From NCBI GenBank assembly GCA_016278505.1, contig JADQBQ010000004.1, positions 25,930-89,929 of the forward strand: a stretch of 64,000 bases of DNA, read 5' to 3'. The first letter of the stretch is position 1; each line of letters starts with the position of its first letter. Below are positions 50,139-59,107 of the stretch, one piece after another. A program made the translations under genes and the position numbers. Source of the stretch: Clostridiales bacterium (GTDB lineage: Bacteria > Bacillota > Desulfotomaculia > Desulfotomaculales > VENG01). Below the pieces are notes generated by a model. It made no database searches and had not been told where the DNA came from. It was given only the letters and a program-made list of their open reading frames with translations.

Positions 50139-50505
50139 AAGGCCATTAAATCTTTGTATTCAGGTCCCTCCGGCTAGTATCGCCCAATGCAAAAAATTGG
50201 CTGTTTTATTGTGAAGGTGGCGCCATAACAACTTCGGCAAAGGCCAAGTCAAATTTTTAGCTTGTTACTCCACTGTCAAGGGTTTGGTCACTTGGTTATT
50301 AACTATCTCCTCTTCTACAATTGAACTGATTTTTGTCAGTAAAATAATTTCCTTATTTCAATTATCACACTCACCTGTGGCATATGCTAAAAAGCATCAT
50401 AACGGAATTAGTAAGGTACCGTTTAAGATCCCCCTCCCAAGACATAGGGTATTAATTTTTATCTAGGCAAATGCCTCAACAAGGTCAACAACTTGTGTTA
50501 TACCC

Positions 50506-51492
50506 CTATTGATATAGTTCCATCATTTCACAAATAGTTTGTTTCATTTCTTCACGAAATTCCGGGGGTGAAATTACTTCTAGATACTGGGCCTGGCTAA
50601 GTAACCACATCTTAACACCCCGACCAAATACTTCTGCTTCTATGACCGAAATATCCCCTTCATAATCTATAACGTGTGCCGTAGGAAGACGATCCAGAAC
50701 TGCTTCCAAGGATTTCCCCCAGAACTTGAACCTAACAGTTAATACGCGCCCTGTTTGCATAAACTGAACGCGTCTGCGTAATTCTCCGTCTTTATATTTC
50801 TCAATTACAGGGTTTGACTCAGAGACACGAAAATGTTCGTCTAAAATCATGTAATTTTGTATATGATCCAGCCTATAAATGGCAGGAAATTCATAGTCAA
50901 AGCCATGAATAAATGCAATTAGGTAAAAGTAAAACTCTGAAAATACTATTCCTTGGGGCTCAAGAACACGTTTAACAATGCTGTTTGAGCCAACCTTCAT
51001 GTAATCAATTTCAATTCTTTTATGCCGATTTATCGCTAAGCTCAGGTGCCAGATGGTTTGTGAAAGTGGTTTGCCATATCGGGTGGGGTTATAGTGGAAA
51101 CGCTCGTGAAGAATAACCTCTTTGACATGTTTGCGCTCCTCAGGAGCACATTGTAAAATCAACTTATCTAGAAGACTTTCCATCTCATATTTTGTTAACG
51201 CCCGGCTCTCCAAGAGAACTTTTGCCGTAAGAAGTACTTCTTGACTGGTTAGCCAAATATGCTCGTCCCGATACAATACATAACCGCATTTTTTCTTGTC
51301 ATATTCAATGAGACTATCGATGGAATAATGGTTAGCCAGGAAATTCCGCAAGTCTTCAATGTCGCGCTGTATTGTTTTTTCACTGACGACGAATTGTGTA
51401 GCATAACGTTTCTTATTAACTACCTTGCCCTTGTGTAAATCCTCATAAATTGCCAATAGCCGTGAAATCCTAGATTCATTCATTTCATCCAC
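50506..51492 (-). CDS. HTH-WYL domain transcriptional regulator
   Basis: VNKKRYATQFVVSEKTIQRDIEDLRNFL HTH and LEPQGIVFSEFYFYLIAFIHGFDYEFPAIYRLDHIQNY WYL-like region. Confidence 0.88.
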   Translation of the reverse strand: MDEMNESRISRLLAIYEDLHKGKVVNKKRYATQFVVSEKTIQRDIEDLRNFLANHYSIDSLIEYDKKKCGYVLYRDEHIWLTSQEVLLTAKVLLESRALTKYEMESLLDKLILQCAPEERKHVKEVILHERFHYNPTRYGKPLSQTIWHLSLAINRHKRIEIDYMKVGSNSIVKRVLEPQGIVFSEFYFYLIAFIHGFDYEFPAIYRLDHIQNYMILDEHFRVSESNPVIEKYKDGELRRRVQFMQTGRVLTVRFKFWGKSLEAVLDRLPTAHVIDYEGDISVIEAEVFGRGVKMWLLSQAQYLEVISPPEFREEMKQTICEMMELYQ

Positions 51493-51548
51493 CCGCTTAT
51501 CATAAATACCTTTTATTTGCGTTTTTGCGCTTAAATTCTATAATTCTG

Positions 51549-51773
51549 TTAATTATTCTCAATTAAATTATTTTTTCCTTTAGCAGATATTGTCGAAATT
51601 TGAGATTTACAACTTCCTTCTTGCGTTAAACAGAAATTATCTTCAAAGAGATCATCCCCAGGTAATGGGTTACCACAGTAAGGACAATTTTTATCATTCA
51701 ACTGACTAAAAGGGGCAGCGGATGCACTCCATTTTTTACAAAAAGTACAACAACTCCAATAAGCCATCTCCAT
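51549..51773 (-). CDS. small zinc-ribbon-like protein
   Basis: CCTFCKKW...NCPYCGNPLPGDD cysteine pairs. Confidence 0.55.
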   Translation of the reverse strand: MEMAYWSCCTFCKKWSASAAPFSQLNDKNCPYCGNPLPGDDLFEDNFCLTQEGSCKSQISTISAKGKNNLIENN

Positions 51774-52628
51774 TTTCTCCCTTCACATATATAATTCTTA
51801 GTGCAATTCTAGTTAATGAAACGGACAATATATGTCCGTGTTCTTAAGCCGGGAGAAATTTTTTCCGGGGATCGCAAATTTATATTTAGATCTGGCTTTA
51901 CACAATCCAGTGAAAAACCGCTCCTGTGCCCCCTAAAATGATATTCACTTTGCGATAGAATAGCTTCCATCATTTCTGCACCTTCTTCCATGGATTACCC
52001 TTGAAGAAGGCTGGAGCAAGGTACTTTATGATTAAACATTTTAATTAACCACCTTACCTAGCTTTATGTCCACTACCCGTTCATCTTTATGCCCGTTGTT
52101 ATTTGCCACCGTTACCCCTCTTTAAGGTAAAAACTTTCCAGTTGGAATTCTTGATCGGTAGTGACTTCTGCCGCCTCCACTTATAACCTTTAGTTTAATT
52201 ACTTTACATTGCTTGTTAGATTACATTTTATAAAAAGATATGCCCATATATTGTCCACCCAAAATATCCATGTAAATTCTTATTCAATATATGTTGTCAT
52301 AAGGGGTATTTACGCAGCCATAGGAAACAGCAGATAGCACAATTAAACCATAAATTGTGAAAGTTAAGAAAAACCACGGAAATAAAAAGCCTACTGTCAT
52401 AAACAGTAGACACTCTAAGGTATATTTTTGTTTGGTCCGGGAAATAACTTTAGATGCACACTACTTTATCGGCATACGACTTCATGGTTTAGATGTATCG
52501 GATAAACGTGTTAATATATTCTAGGATGTATGCATCTAATACCAACATAAAAATTCAATAACCTTTGCTAATCCCTCAATTCTATTGAGTTTAAGCACCA
52601 TTTTTAATGTGAATAAACTACGCACCCA

Positions 52629-52682
52629 TTTGAGGGGCGTGTGGGGTAACTCGTGGGGGTTCAAGTCCCCCCTCCGACACCA
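52629..52682 (+). repeat. attR-like direct repeat (54 bp, tRNA-Leu 3' end)
   Basis: Exact copy of 15006-15059. Confidence 0.92.
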
Positions 52683-52707
52683 GAGACCGCTAGAAATGCG
52701 GGTTTGA

Positions 52708-52742
52708 GGCTGAATGTGGATAATAACACGTTCAGCCTTTTT
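52708..52742 (+). terminator. displaced native terminator of tRNA-Leu
   Basis: ggctgaatgtg/gataataa/cacgttcagcc followed by TTTTT, 25 bp after the CCA copy. Confidence 0.8.
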
Positions 52743-52801
52743 CGTATTGAACGTGTGGACAAAACGTGTATGGTAGGAATGATTTAAGAATCTACAATCT
52801 A

Positions 52802-54037
52802 TTATTTATAATCGTTTATTGGCCCTTTATCCATCAATATTTCAACCATTCCGGTCGAACCCATTTTAAGCTTTGGTCTTTTTTCCGATCCCGGCTTGCT
52901 ATAAAGCTCAACTGCCTTTATTAAAATTCCATTTGGCGTGTTAAGTAATACACCCGGAACGCAAGTATAAACTCTATCATTTTTACTTGCATTATTTGCT
53001 GAAATCATAACCGATGTTCCCTGATGATTATCAATGCACATTGATACCTTATAACGGTAAAATGAACCTGTTCCATTAGACTGTGCAGAATAGACCACAG
53101 GAACCACCCCAAGAATACTATCATTTAATCTTATTTTAATTATTTCTGTCTTAACAGATTTACTATCTCGCCCAACATCACCCATATGTTCTACAGCACC
53201 ATTACCAAACCGCTTGAGAGGAGGTACCCCCGCTGCTCCAAACATGGCAACATCAATCTGCTTGCCATCCGTTGTATAAACCAAAGCATAAATATCATAA
53301 TCTGTTCCCGTCTTCCAAGATACTGACGCTGTGATTTCAGGTGTCTTCTCAATCAAGACTGGGTCCTTACCTTTATCGAGATTAATCTTGCCTTTAATTT
53401 TTTCAAGATTTATTGAGGCTAATGAATGGTTCAAACTTTCTTCACTTACAGGTTCTTTCTTTTTAGTTGCTTGAGATACCGAAGATAGGTTCTGCTCTAC
53501 GGATTCAGAAACCTCAACACCATAATTTCTGCACAAACCATCAAGGCCGGAAACGAAACCTTTCCATATTGCACGTGCCTTTGGTTGGCCATTTTTTAGA
53601 TACAGTTCTAAAACAACTATTCCATTCTCATTTGTAAAATTTGAGGGAATTAACTGAATAACATCTCCACCAACATGTATCTCAGCTCTAAGATTCTTTA
53701 CATTTGAAAAACCCGCGGCATTATCTTCTGTAAGCGTAACAGCTACTTTAGTAATACCCGCTGGTGCTTTACTTAGGTCAAAATTAATTTTATGATTCTT
53801 GGTATTACCCAAGTCATTTGGTGAGATAAAAGTAGCTACACCCAAAGGCCCTTCCGGTTGATTATAAAATACAATTCCACTATCCCCCTGCACCTTGCCC
53901 GCATCGGTTACAAGGAAGGCAGTCAAAGAAATATCTATCAAATGTGAGATATCATGCGTAACAATAACAGTGCCTTTAAAAGCACTAAGAACAATATTTC
54001 CCCCCGTTTGAAGAGATTGTTTCATAATGGTCATCAA
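52802..54037 (-). CDS. TerD family protein (two TerD-like domains)
   Basis: LIDISLTAFLVTDAGKVQGDSGIVFYNQPEGPLG...INFDLSKAPAGITKVAVTLT; second domain VSWKTGTDYDIYALVYTTDGKQIDVAMFGA. Confidence 0.85.
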   Translation of the reverse strand: MMTIMKQSLQTGGNIVLSAFKGTVIVTHDISHLIDISLTAFLVTDAGKVQGDSGIVFYNQPEGPLGVATFISPNDLGNTKNHKINFDLSKAPAGITKVAVTLTEDNAAGFSNVKNLRAEIHVGGDVIQLIPSNFTNENGIVVLELYLKNGQPKARAIWKGFVSGLDGLCRNYGVEVSESVEQNLSSVSQATKKKEPVSEESLNHSLASINLEKIKGKINLDKGKDPVLIEKTPEITASVSWKTGTDYDIYALVYTTDGKQIDVAMFGAAGVPPLKRFGNGAVEHMGDVGRDSKSVKTEIIKIRLNDSILGVVPVVYSAQSNGTGSFYRYKVSMCIDNHQGTSVMISANNASKNDRVYTCVPGVLLNTPNGILIKAVELYSKPGSEKRPKLKMGSTGMVEILMDKGPINDYK

Positions 54038-54265
54038 CCTTTCTCACCTTTACTACGATATATTTATAATTTTCTGTACTAAATGCCGAAATCCTTTTTA
54101 TTACAACAATTCTATTGCCTAGATATCCCAACATGTACTTTCAAAAAATAAAATTGCATTAGTGAAAGAGTCTGTTCGAAAAGTCTTTAGATAAACCTCT
54201 TTTTCATTTCTTCAACTCATAAAACGTACTCTCGGCATATACTGGAATCTCATACCAATGAGGAA

Positions 54266-54290
54266 CTCCCACTTTTAAAAGTGGGAGTCT
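54266..54290. repeat. short perfect palindrome
   Basis: actcccacttttaaaagtgggagt. Confidence 0.6.
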
Positions 54291-54347
54291 TAGAAATCGG
54301 ATAAAAAACCTACTGCCCTAACAGAATATCTCCGATATGTATAAACC

Positions 54348-56171
54348 TTAATAACTTAGGTACCCGTTACCAAGTAACAGCTGTATAAACTGCTCAACCA
54401 ATTGCGGATCAAATTGAATGCCGGCATACCTTTTAAGCTCGCCCACCGCTTCCAGTTGGGTCATGGCCTTTCTGTAAGGCCGGTCGCTGGTCATGGCATC
54501 ATAAGCATCAGCAATGGAAAGAATTCTACATTCTAACGGGATCTCTTCTCCTTTAATCCCAAGGGGGTATCCTTTGCCGTTCCACCATTCATGATGCTTT
54601 AAAATAAAGTCGGCTATGGGGGTCAAGTCGGGTGCAGACTGTGCAATACGGTAACCAATTTCACTGTGTCGCCGCATTTCTTTCACTTCTTCCCCGGTAA
54701 GAGGGCCATTTTTAAACAATATACGGTCAGGAATACCTACCTTGCCGATATCATGAAACTGAGCTAACAGGCGCAATTCAATTCTTTTTTGTTCAGATAA
54801 CTTTAACGCCTTGGCCAGATCTATCACTAGGTCATAGAGGCGGTCAGCGTGCCCTTCGGTAATGTAGTCTCTTTCCTCCAAAGTTTGCATGAGAGTATTA
54901 ACAATAGCACTTCTCGCACTTCGACTGTGGTAAAGCTTTTCACGATACATGTTGTCATCAGCTTCTTTAAATAACTCCATAATACCGGCTGACAAACCAC
55001 TGGAGGTTGCAAAGCCTACGGATATACTCAATGGAACTTTAGGATTTTCCGTGTTATATTCAAAAACGGCATCACGAATCCGTTTAGAAATTTTATCCAC
55101 TTGGATTTCGTCTCTATTGGGAAGTAAAACAGCAAATTCGTCACCACCGATTCGTGCCACCACACAACTGTCACCGACGGATTCCTTTAAAACTTTGGCT
55201 GTTATTACCAGCAGCTTATCGCCAAATTGATGTCCCAAAGAATCATTTACAAGTTTAAGACCATTTATATCACAAACTATTAAGCTTATTAATTGAAAAT
55301 TAATAAGGCTCATTTCTTGTTCGAAGAAAACCCTATTATAAAGGCCCGTTAGTGGATCATGCCAACTTAGATATTTTAATTTATTTTCCAGACGTTTGCG
55401 GGCGGTTATGTCACGAACAACACAGACAAATCCACCCTCGTCAAGCAAAGTTATGGAAATGTCGTGGCATAACTCCATTCCATCGTATGTCTTAACAGTT
55501 GCTTCCCCTTGCCACTCCCCTTTTGCAATAACTCTTGGCTTTACATCCCTTTCAATTCTTTGCACTTGTTGTCTATCATAGAGAACTTTCCATGACTGAC
55601 CAATTAATTGCTCACGATTAGCATATCCATATATTTTGGCTAAGGCTTTGTTTACGTAAATAATATTCTCTTCGGAATCAAGTATTGCCATTCCGTCTGT
55701 TGAGCTCTCCATGGCAGTGGATTGCACTTTTAATAATTCCTCAGACTTTTTTCTCTGAGTAATGTCTCGGACAATTGACAATACAACATTTTCACCGTTT
55801 AGAATAAATAAATGGGAACTAATTTCCACAGGTATCTTCTTGTTGTATTTCGTCAAGTGAGCTATTTCAAAAGTAACATGTTTCTTTTGAAGTAGTTCAT
55901 CCATTATTTGTGGTACATTTTCTATGTGTTCTTTAGCGTCAATGTCTAAAGGGGACATTGCTAATAGTTCTTCCCTGGTATAGCCCCACATTTGGCAAGC
56001 TACATCATTGACTTCAATATAGCGACCGGGAAATCCGTCTTCAGTTATATGATGCAACGCAATTGCATCATTAGTATTATTAAATATCTTGCGGAATTTT
56101 TCTTCACTTTGTCTTAAGGCATGCTCTATCTTAGTTTCACCTCTATCTCTCATGTTACGAGTTGCCCCCAA
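54348..56171 (-). CDS. PAS-PAS-GGDEF-HD-GYP cyclic-di-GMP signalling protein
   Basis: PAS repeats, ARIGGDEFAVLLPN, HDIGKVGIPD, HHEWWNGKGYPLG. Confidence 0.93.
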   Translation of the reverse strand: MGATRNMRDRGETKIEHALRQSEEKFRKIFNNTNDAIALHHITEDGFPGRYIEVNDVACQMWGYTREELLAMSPLDIDAKEHIENVPQIMDELLQKKHVTFEIAHLTKYNKKIPVEISSHLFILNGENVVLSIVRDITQRKKSEELLKVQSTAMESSTDGMAILDSEENIIYVNKALAKIYGYANREQLIGQSWKVLYDRQQVQRIERDVKPRVIAKGEWQGEATVKTYDGMELCHDISITLLDEGGFVCVVRDITARKRLENKLKYLSWHDPLTGLYNRVFFEQEMSLINFQLISLIVCDINGLKLVNDSLGHQFGDKLLVITAKVLKESVGDSCVVARIGGDEFAVLLPNRDEIQVDKISKRIRDAVFEYNTENPKVPLSISVGFATSSGLSAGIMELFKEADDNMYREKLYHSRSARSAIVNTLMQTLEERDYITEGHADRLYDLVIDLAKALKLSEQKRIELRLLAQFHDIGKVGIPDRILFKNGPLTGEEVKEMRRHSEIGYRIAQSAPDLTPIADFILKHHEWWNGKGYPLGIKGEEIPLECRILSIADAYDAMTSDRPYRKAMTQLEAVGELKRYAGIQFDPQLVEQFIQLLLGNGYLSY

Positions 56172-56265
56172 GTCTAATTATTCCTTTATATAAGATATTT
56201 AGACATTATAGTACAATCTCCTTGCTCTTTTGACAGAAAATTCTTTTTAGCAAGAGTTGAAAAAT

Positions 56266-56640
56266 TCATTTTTCAACGTTGAGGATGACTACCGGTTCAT
56301 TCATCAGCTTGGCGCGTGCGTAGCCCATATGACTTTCCAAAGACTTATTTACGTAAGTGATCCTACTATTAAAATCTGTTAAAACTATAGGATTGGGCAT
56401 GTGTTCTACAACTTGCGCCAATATGTAATGCATCTCGCTTTCTTTCTGCTCTATTTTTAATTTTAATTCAGCATTTTCCTTACGCAAATCAATTAATTCC
56501 TTTAAATTACACATCCCCAATTGCCCTTGGAACAATTTGAAATAATAGTTTGGATTGGGGATAATTAGACATTTGTTTAGAAAATACCTTGGAAAGTTGT
56601 CGAACTCTGCAGAATAAAAGGACACCTGCCAGAGCATCAA
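56266..56640 (-). CDS. orphan PAS-domain fragment
   Basis: HMPNPIVLTDFNSRITYVNKSLESHMGYARAKLMNEPVVI, no output domain. Confidence 0.5.
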   Translation of the reverse strand: MMLWQVSFYSAEFDNFPRYFLNKCLIIPNPNYYFKLFQGQLGMCNLKELIDLRKENAELKLKIEQKESEMHYILAQVVEHMPNPIVLTDFNSRITYVNKSLESHMGYARAKLMNEPVVILNVEK

Positions 56641-56749
56641 TAACCCAATAGGTTTTATTCCTAGTCTTGCAGTGACCCGAATAATATGCTACCGTTGGAT
56701 TGCTAGACTTTCAACTACAAAACTTGAGCTTGAATAGGAGGTGTTTTTG

Positions 56750-56983
56750 ATGGGGTGTTGTTGTGGTAATAATTCCTCTAAAACCGTAACCCTAAACGTA
56801 GAAGGTATGTCCTGCAATCACTGCAAAATGGCTGTGGAGAAGTCCCTTTCCGAAGCAGGAGTGGATAAGATAGTGGTGGATCTGGAAGGTAAAAAAGTCA
56901 CTGCCACCTTTAATCCCGATAAGCTTAAAGAAGATGCTGTTAAGAAAGCAATCGCTGATACCGGGTATGAAGTGAAAGAATAA
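56750..56983 (+). CDS. heavy-metal-associated domain protein (CopZ-like)
   Basis: VTLNVEGMSCNHCKMAVEKSL (MxCxxC); start at MGCCCGNN after an aggaggtg RBS. Confidence 0.9.
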   Translation: MGCCCGNNSSKTVTLNVEGMSCNHCKMAVEKSLSEAGVDKIVVDLEGKKVTATFNPDKLKEDAVKKAIADTGYEVKE

Positions 56984-57085
56984 AATATCACAATAGTCTT
57001 ATCGTAGTAGCAAGGTTTATCCCTAACTGCAGGAGCGAAGAAAGGATTACTAAAAAGATCCTTCCTTCGCTCCATTTTTTATCTG

Positions 57086-57682
57086 CTATTGGAAAAACAT
57101 TACTCCTCCTAAATAAAGACCACCCAAGAATATAGTGATGATGACTATAAAATGAAATACTATCCAGGCCCACTTACCATACCGAAAGGAATCCTGGCTG
57201 ATAGGCCTTTGTGCTTTTTCTGGAACCATCAAATTGCCAATCCAGTCAAACAAAAGAAAATATATCCACCACCACGTATAGGAATCCCAGAAGTCCCATT
57301 TGAAATTGTAATCTATTAATTTGGTACTGTTTAGGATAAGCGTTTCCCCTAACATCCCTAAATGCACTATTGTCCAATAAAAAGGAATTTTGTATGCCCA
57401 TGATTTGGGGCTGTATCTCACTCCAAGCAGAACGTAAAAAGGAAATACGGTTAATATAGCCTCAAAGGGCATTATCGATATTTTGGGGAAAATTCGCACA
57501 GGAAATGAATAAAATCCAGTTTTGACAAAAATGTAACAAAGGATATTACCTACCAGACCGCTGATGAGAAACAGTAAGCCATATCTTTTCCAATCGAATC
57601 TAATTATCAATAAACTTCCAACTATACTAAACGTGGTGGCTAAAGCCAAGATTAATAATTCGGTACTCCAATAGAGATTCAT
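57086..57682 (-). CDS. CBO0543-family-like membrane protein
   Basis: Multi-TM; FEAILTVFPFYVLLGVRYSPKSW. Confidence 0.6.
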   Translation of the reverse strand: MNLYWSTELLILALATTFSIVGSLLIIRFDWKRYGLLFLISGLVGNILCYIFVKTGFYSFPVRIFPKISIMPFEAILTVFPFYVLLGVRYSPKSWAYKIPFYWTIVHLGMLGETLILNSTKLIDYNFKWDFWDSYTWWWIYFLLFDWIGNLMVPEKAQRPISQDSFRYGKWAWIVFHFIVIITIFLGGLYLGGVMFFQ

Positions 57683-57829
57683 ATATATATATCCTTCGCT
57701 AAAAGTTTACTTGTGGTTATTATTTACTCTATAGGCTGATAAAAATAACAAAACTTGCAGGTTTTATATGGAATTTAAAGAAATATATAAGAAAGTGTAT
57801 TTTTTAAGAGAAGATAAGCGGAGGCAAAG

Positions 57830-58285
57830 ATGAACTTCATATTTTTTTTACAGGGTATTCCGGAGACTATAGGAACTATTGCCCTAAGTTTAGCGATGGC
57901 GCGGATCCCTATCCGCTGGGGCCCGGTAGTTTTAGCAGGTTCATTAATATCCGTAACGGGATGTATTATTAAGTGGTTGCCGGTCACACTAGGGCTTCAT
58001 TCTATTGCAATGTTATTATTAACTACCTTCTTTATTTTAAAAGCAACCCGTGTTTCATCTGCGAAAGGCTTTATAACTATCACGGCCAGCGTAGCAATTT
58101 TAATATTCCTTGAAATAATGATTCACTTATCTTTGGTGAATTTTACAGACCTTGACCTTAAAAACATTGAACAGGATAGTTTACTATGGTTTTTAATTGG
58201 ACTTCCTCAAGCAATAATATTATTCATCATTGCTTTAATCGTACGCCGAATTAAGGAACCGGTACCGGGTGGGTGGAAGATATGA
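57830..58285 (+). CDS. small multi-TM membrane protein (possible orphan peptide-receptor-like domain)
   Basis: About 5 hydrophobic segments; 13-bp overlap with the AgrB-like gene; no kinase domain. Confidence 0.65.
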   Translation: MNFIFFLQGIPETIGTIALSLAMARIPIRWGPVVLAGSLISVTGCIIKWLPVTLGLHSIAMLLLTTFFILKATRVSSAKGFITITASVAILIFLEIMIHLSLVNFTDLDLKNIEQDSLLWFLIGLPQAIILFIIALIVRRIKEPVPGGWKI

Positions 58286-58920
58286 CTATTTTTTTTAGTA
58301 AACGTTGGGCCAGTTATCTAGCTGTTAAGACAGGTCAATCCAGGGAAAACGAAGCTGTTTTAGCCTACGTTATAGAGGTACTTGCCATCAACTTAGTCAA
58401 TACAGTAATCCTAATTTCACTCGGCTTAATATTTGATGTACTAACAACCATCATTGCCTGTATGATTACTATGGCATTATTGCGTTTTACAGCTGGCGGT
58501 GCCCACTCAAATAACCCTTGGCGCTGCGCTGTAGTAACCGCTTTTGTTTTCCTGTCCATAGCATTAATTTCATCATACCTTTTCCCTACCAACCAATTAT
58601 ATATAAACATAACCGCAACATTTACCATAATATTTACTGTTTTTTCGATTATTCGTTTTGCCCCGGTGGATTCCCCTTCAGCGCCAATTATATCGGCCGT
58701 ACGGCGCAAGAGGTTAAGGCTTATGTCATTATTTGTCGTTGCTTTCTTAGCAGCAGCCGTTGTTTTTTTGCAACAGTTTAATTTGATATACACCAGGGAG
58801 ATACAAGTTGCCATAATTTTGTGCGCATTGTGGGGGAGTTTAAATTTAACTGGCATTGGACATCGTGTAATGGCTTTAATAGATAAAATCAATATTACAC
58901 CAAAAAGAAAGGAGGTTTAG
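58273..58920 (+). CDS. AgrB-like accessory gene regulator protease
   Basis: TALLRFTAGGAHSNNPWRCAVVT-type core (ITMALLRFTAGGAHSNNPWRC) with catalytic-type His and Cys. Confidence 0.9.
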   Translation: MEDMTIFFSKRWASYLAVKTGQSRENEAVLAYVIEVLAINLVNTVILISLGLIFDVLTTIIACMITMALLRFTAGGAHSNNPWRCAVVTAFVFLSIALISSYLFPTNQLYINITATFTIIFTVFSIIRFAPVDSPSAPIISAVRRKRLRLMSLFVVAFLAAAVVFLQQFNLIYTREIQVAIILCALWGSLNLTGIGHRVMALIDKINITPKRKEV

Positions 58921-58924
58921 AAAA

Positions 58925-59056
58925 ATGAAAAGATTTACTAACAGTCTATTCAGCGCTGCAGTTTCAGTAATGTTAGCGGCCGCTGCTTTCGTAGTGACTC
59001 CAACATGTTGGGCCTGGCACTACCAGCCTGAAGTTCCAGAGTCATTGAGGAAATAG
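58925..59056 (+). CDS. AgrD-like cyclic lactone autoinducer prepeptide (43 aa)
   Basis: MKRFTNSLFSAAVSVMLAAAAFVVTPTCWAWHYQPEVPESLRK*; RBS aaaggaggt; 4 bp after agrB-like stop; missing from ORF track. Confidence 0.9.
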   Translation: MKRFTNSLFSAAVSVMLAAAAFVVTPTCWAWHYQPEVPESLRK

Positions 59057-59107
59057 TTTGGAAAAAGGTGGTCCTCACCACCTTTTTTCCAGTTTCGGGG
59101 TGAGCTT

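Noticed and set aside
51809-51991. 60-aa ORF 51809-51991 (-)
   Set aside because: No motif or operon context; insufficient support as a gene.
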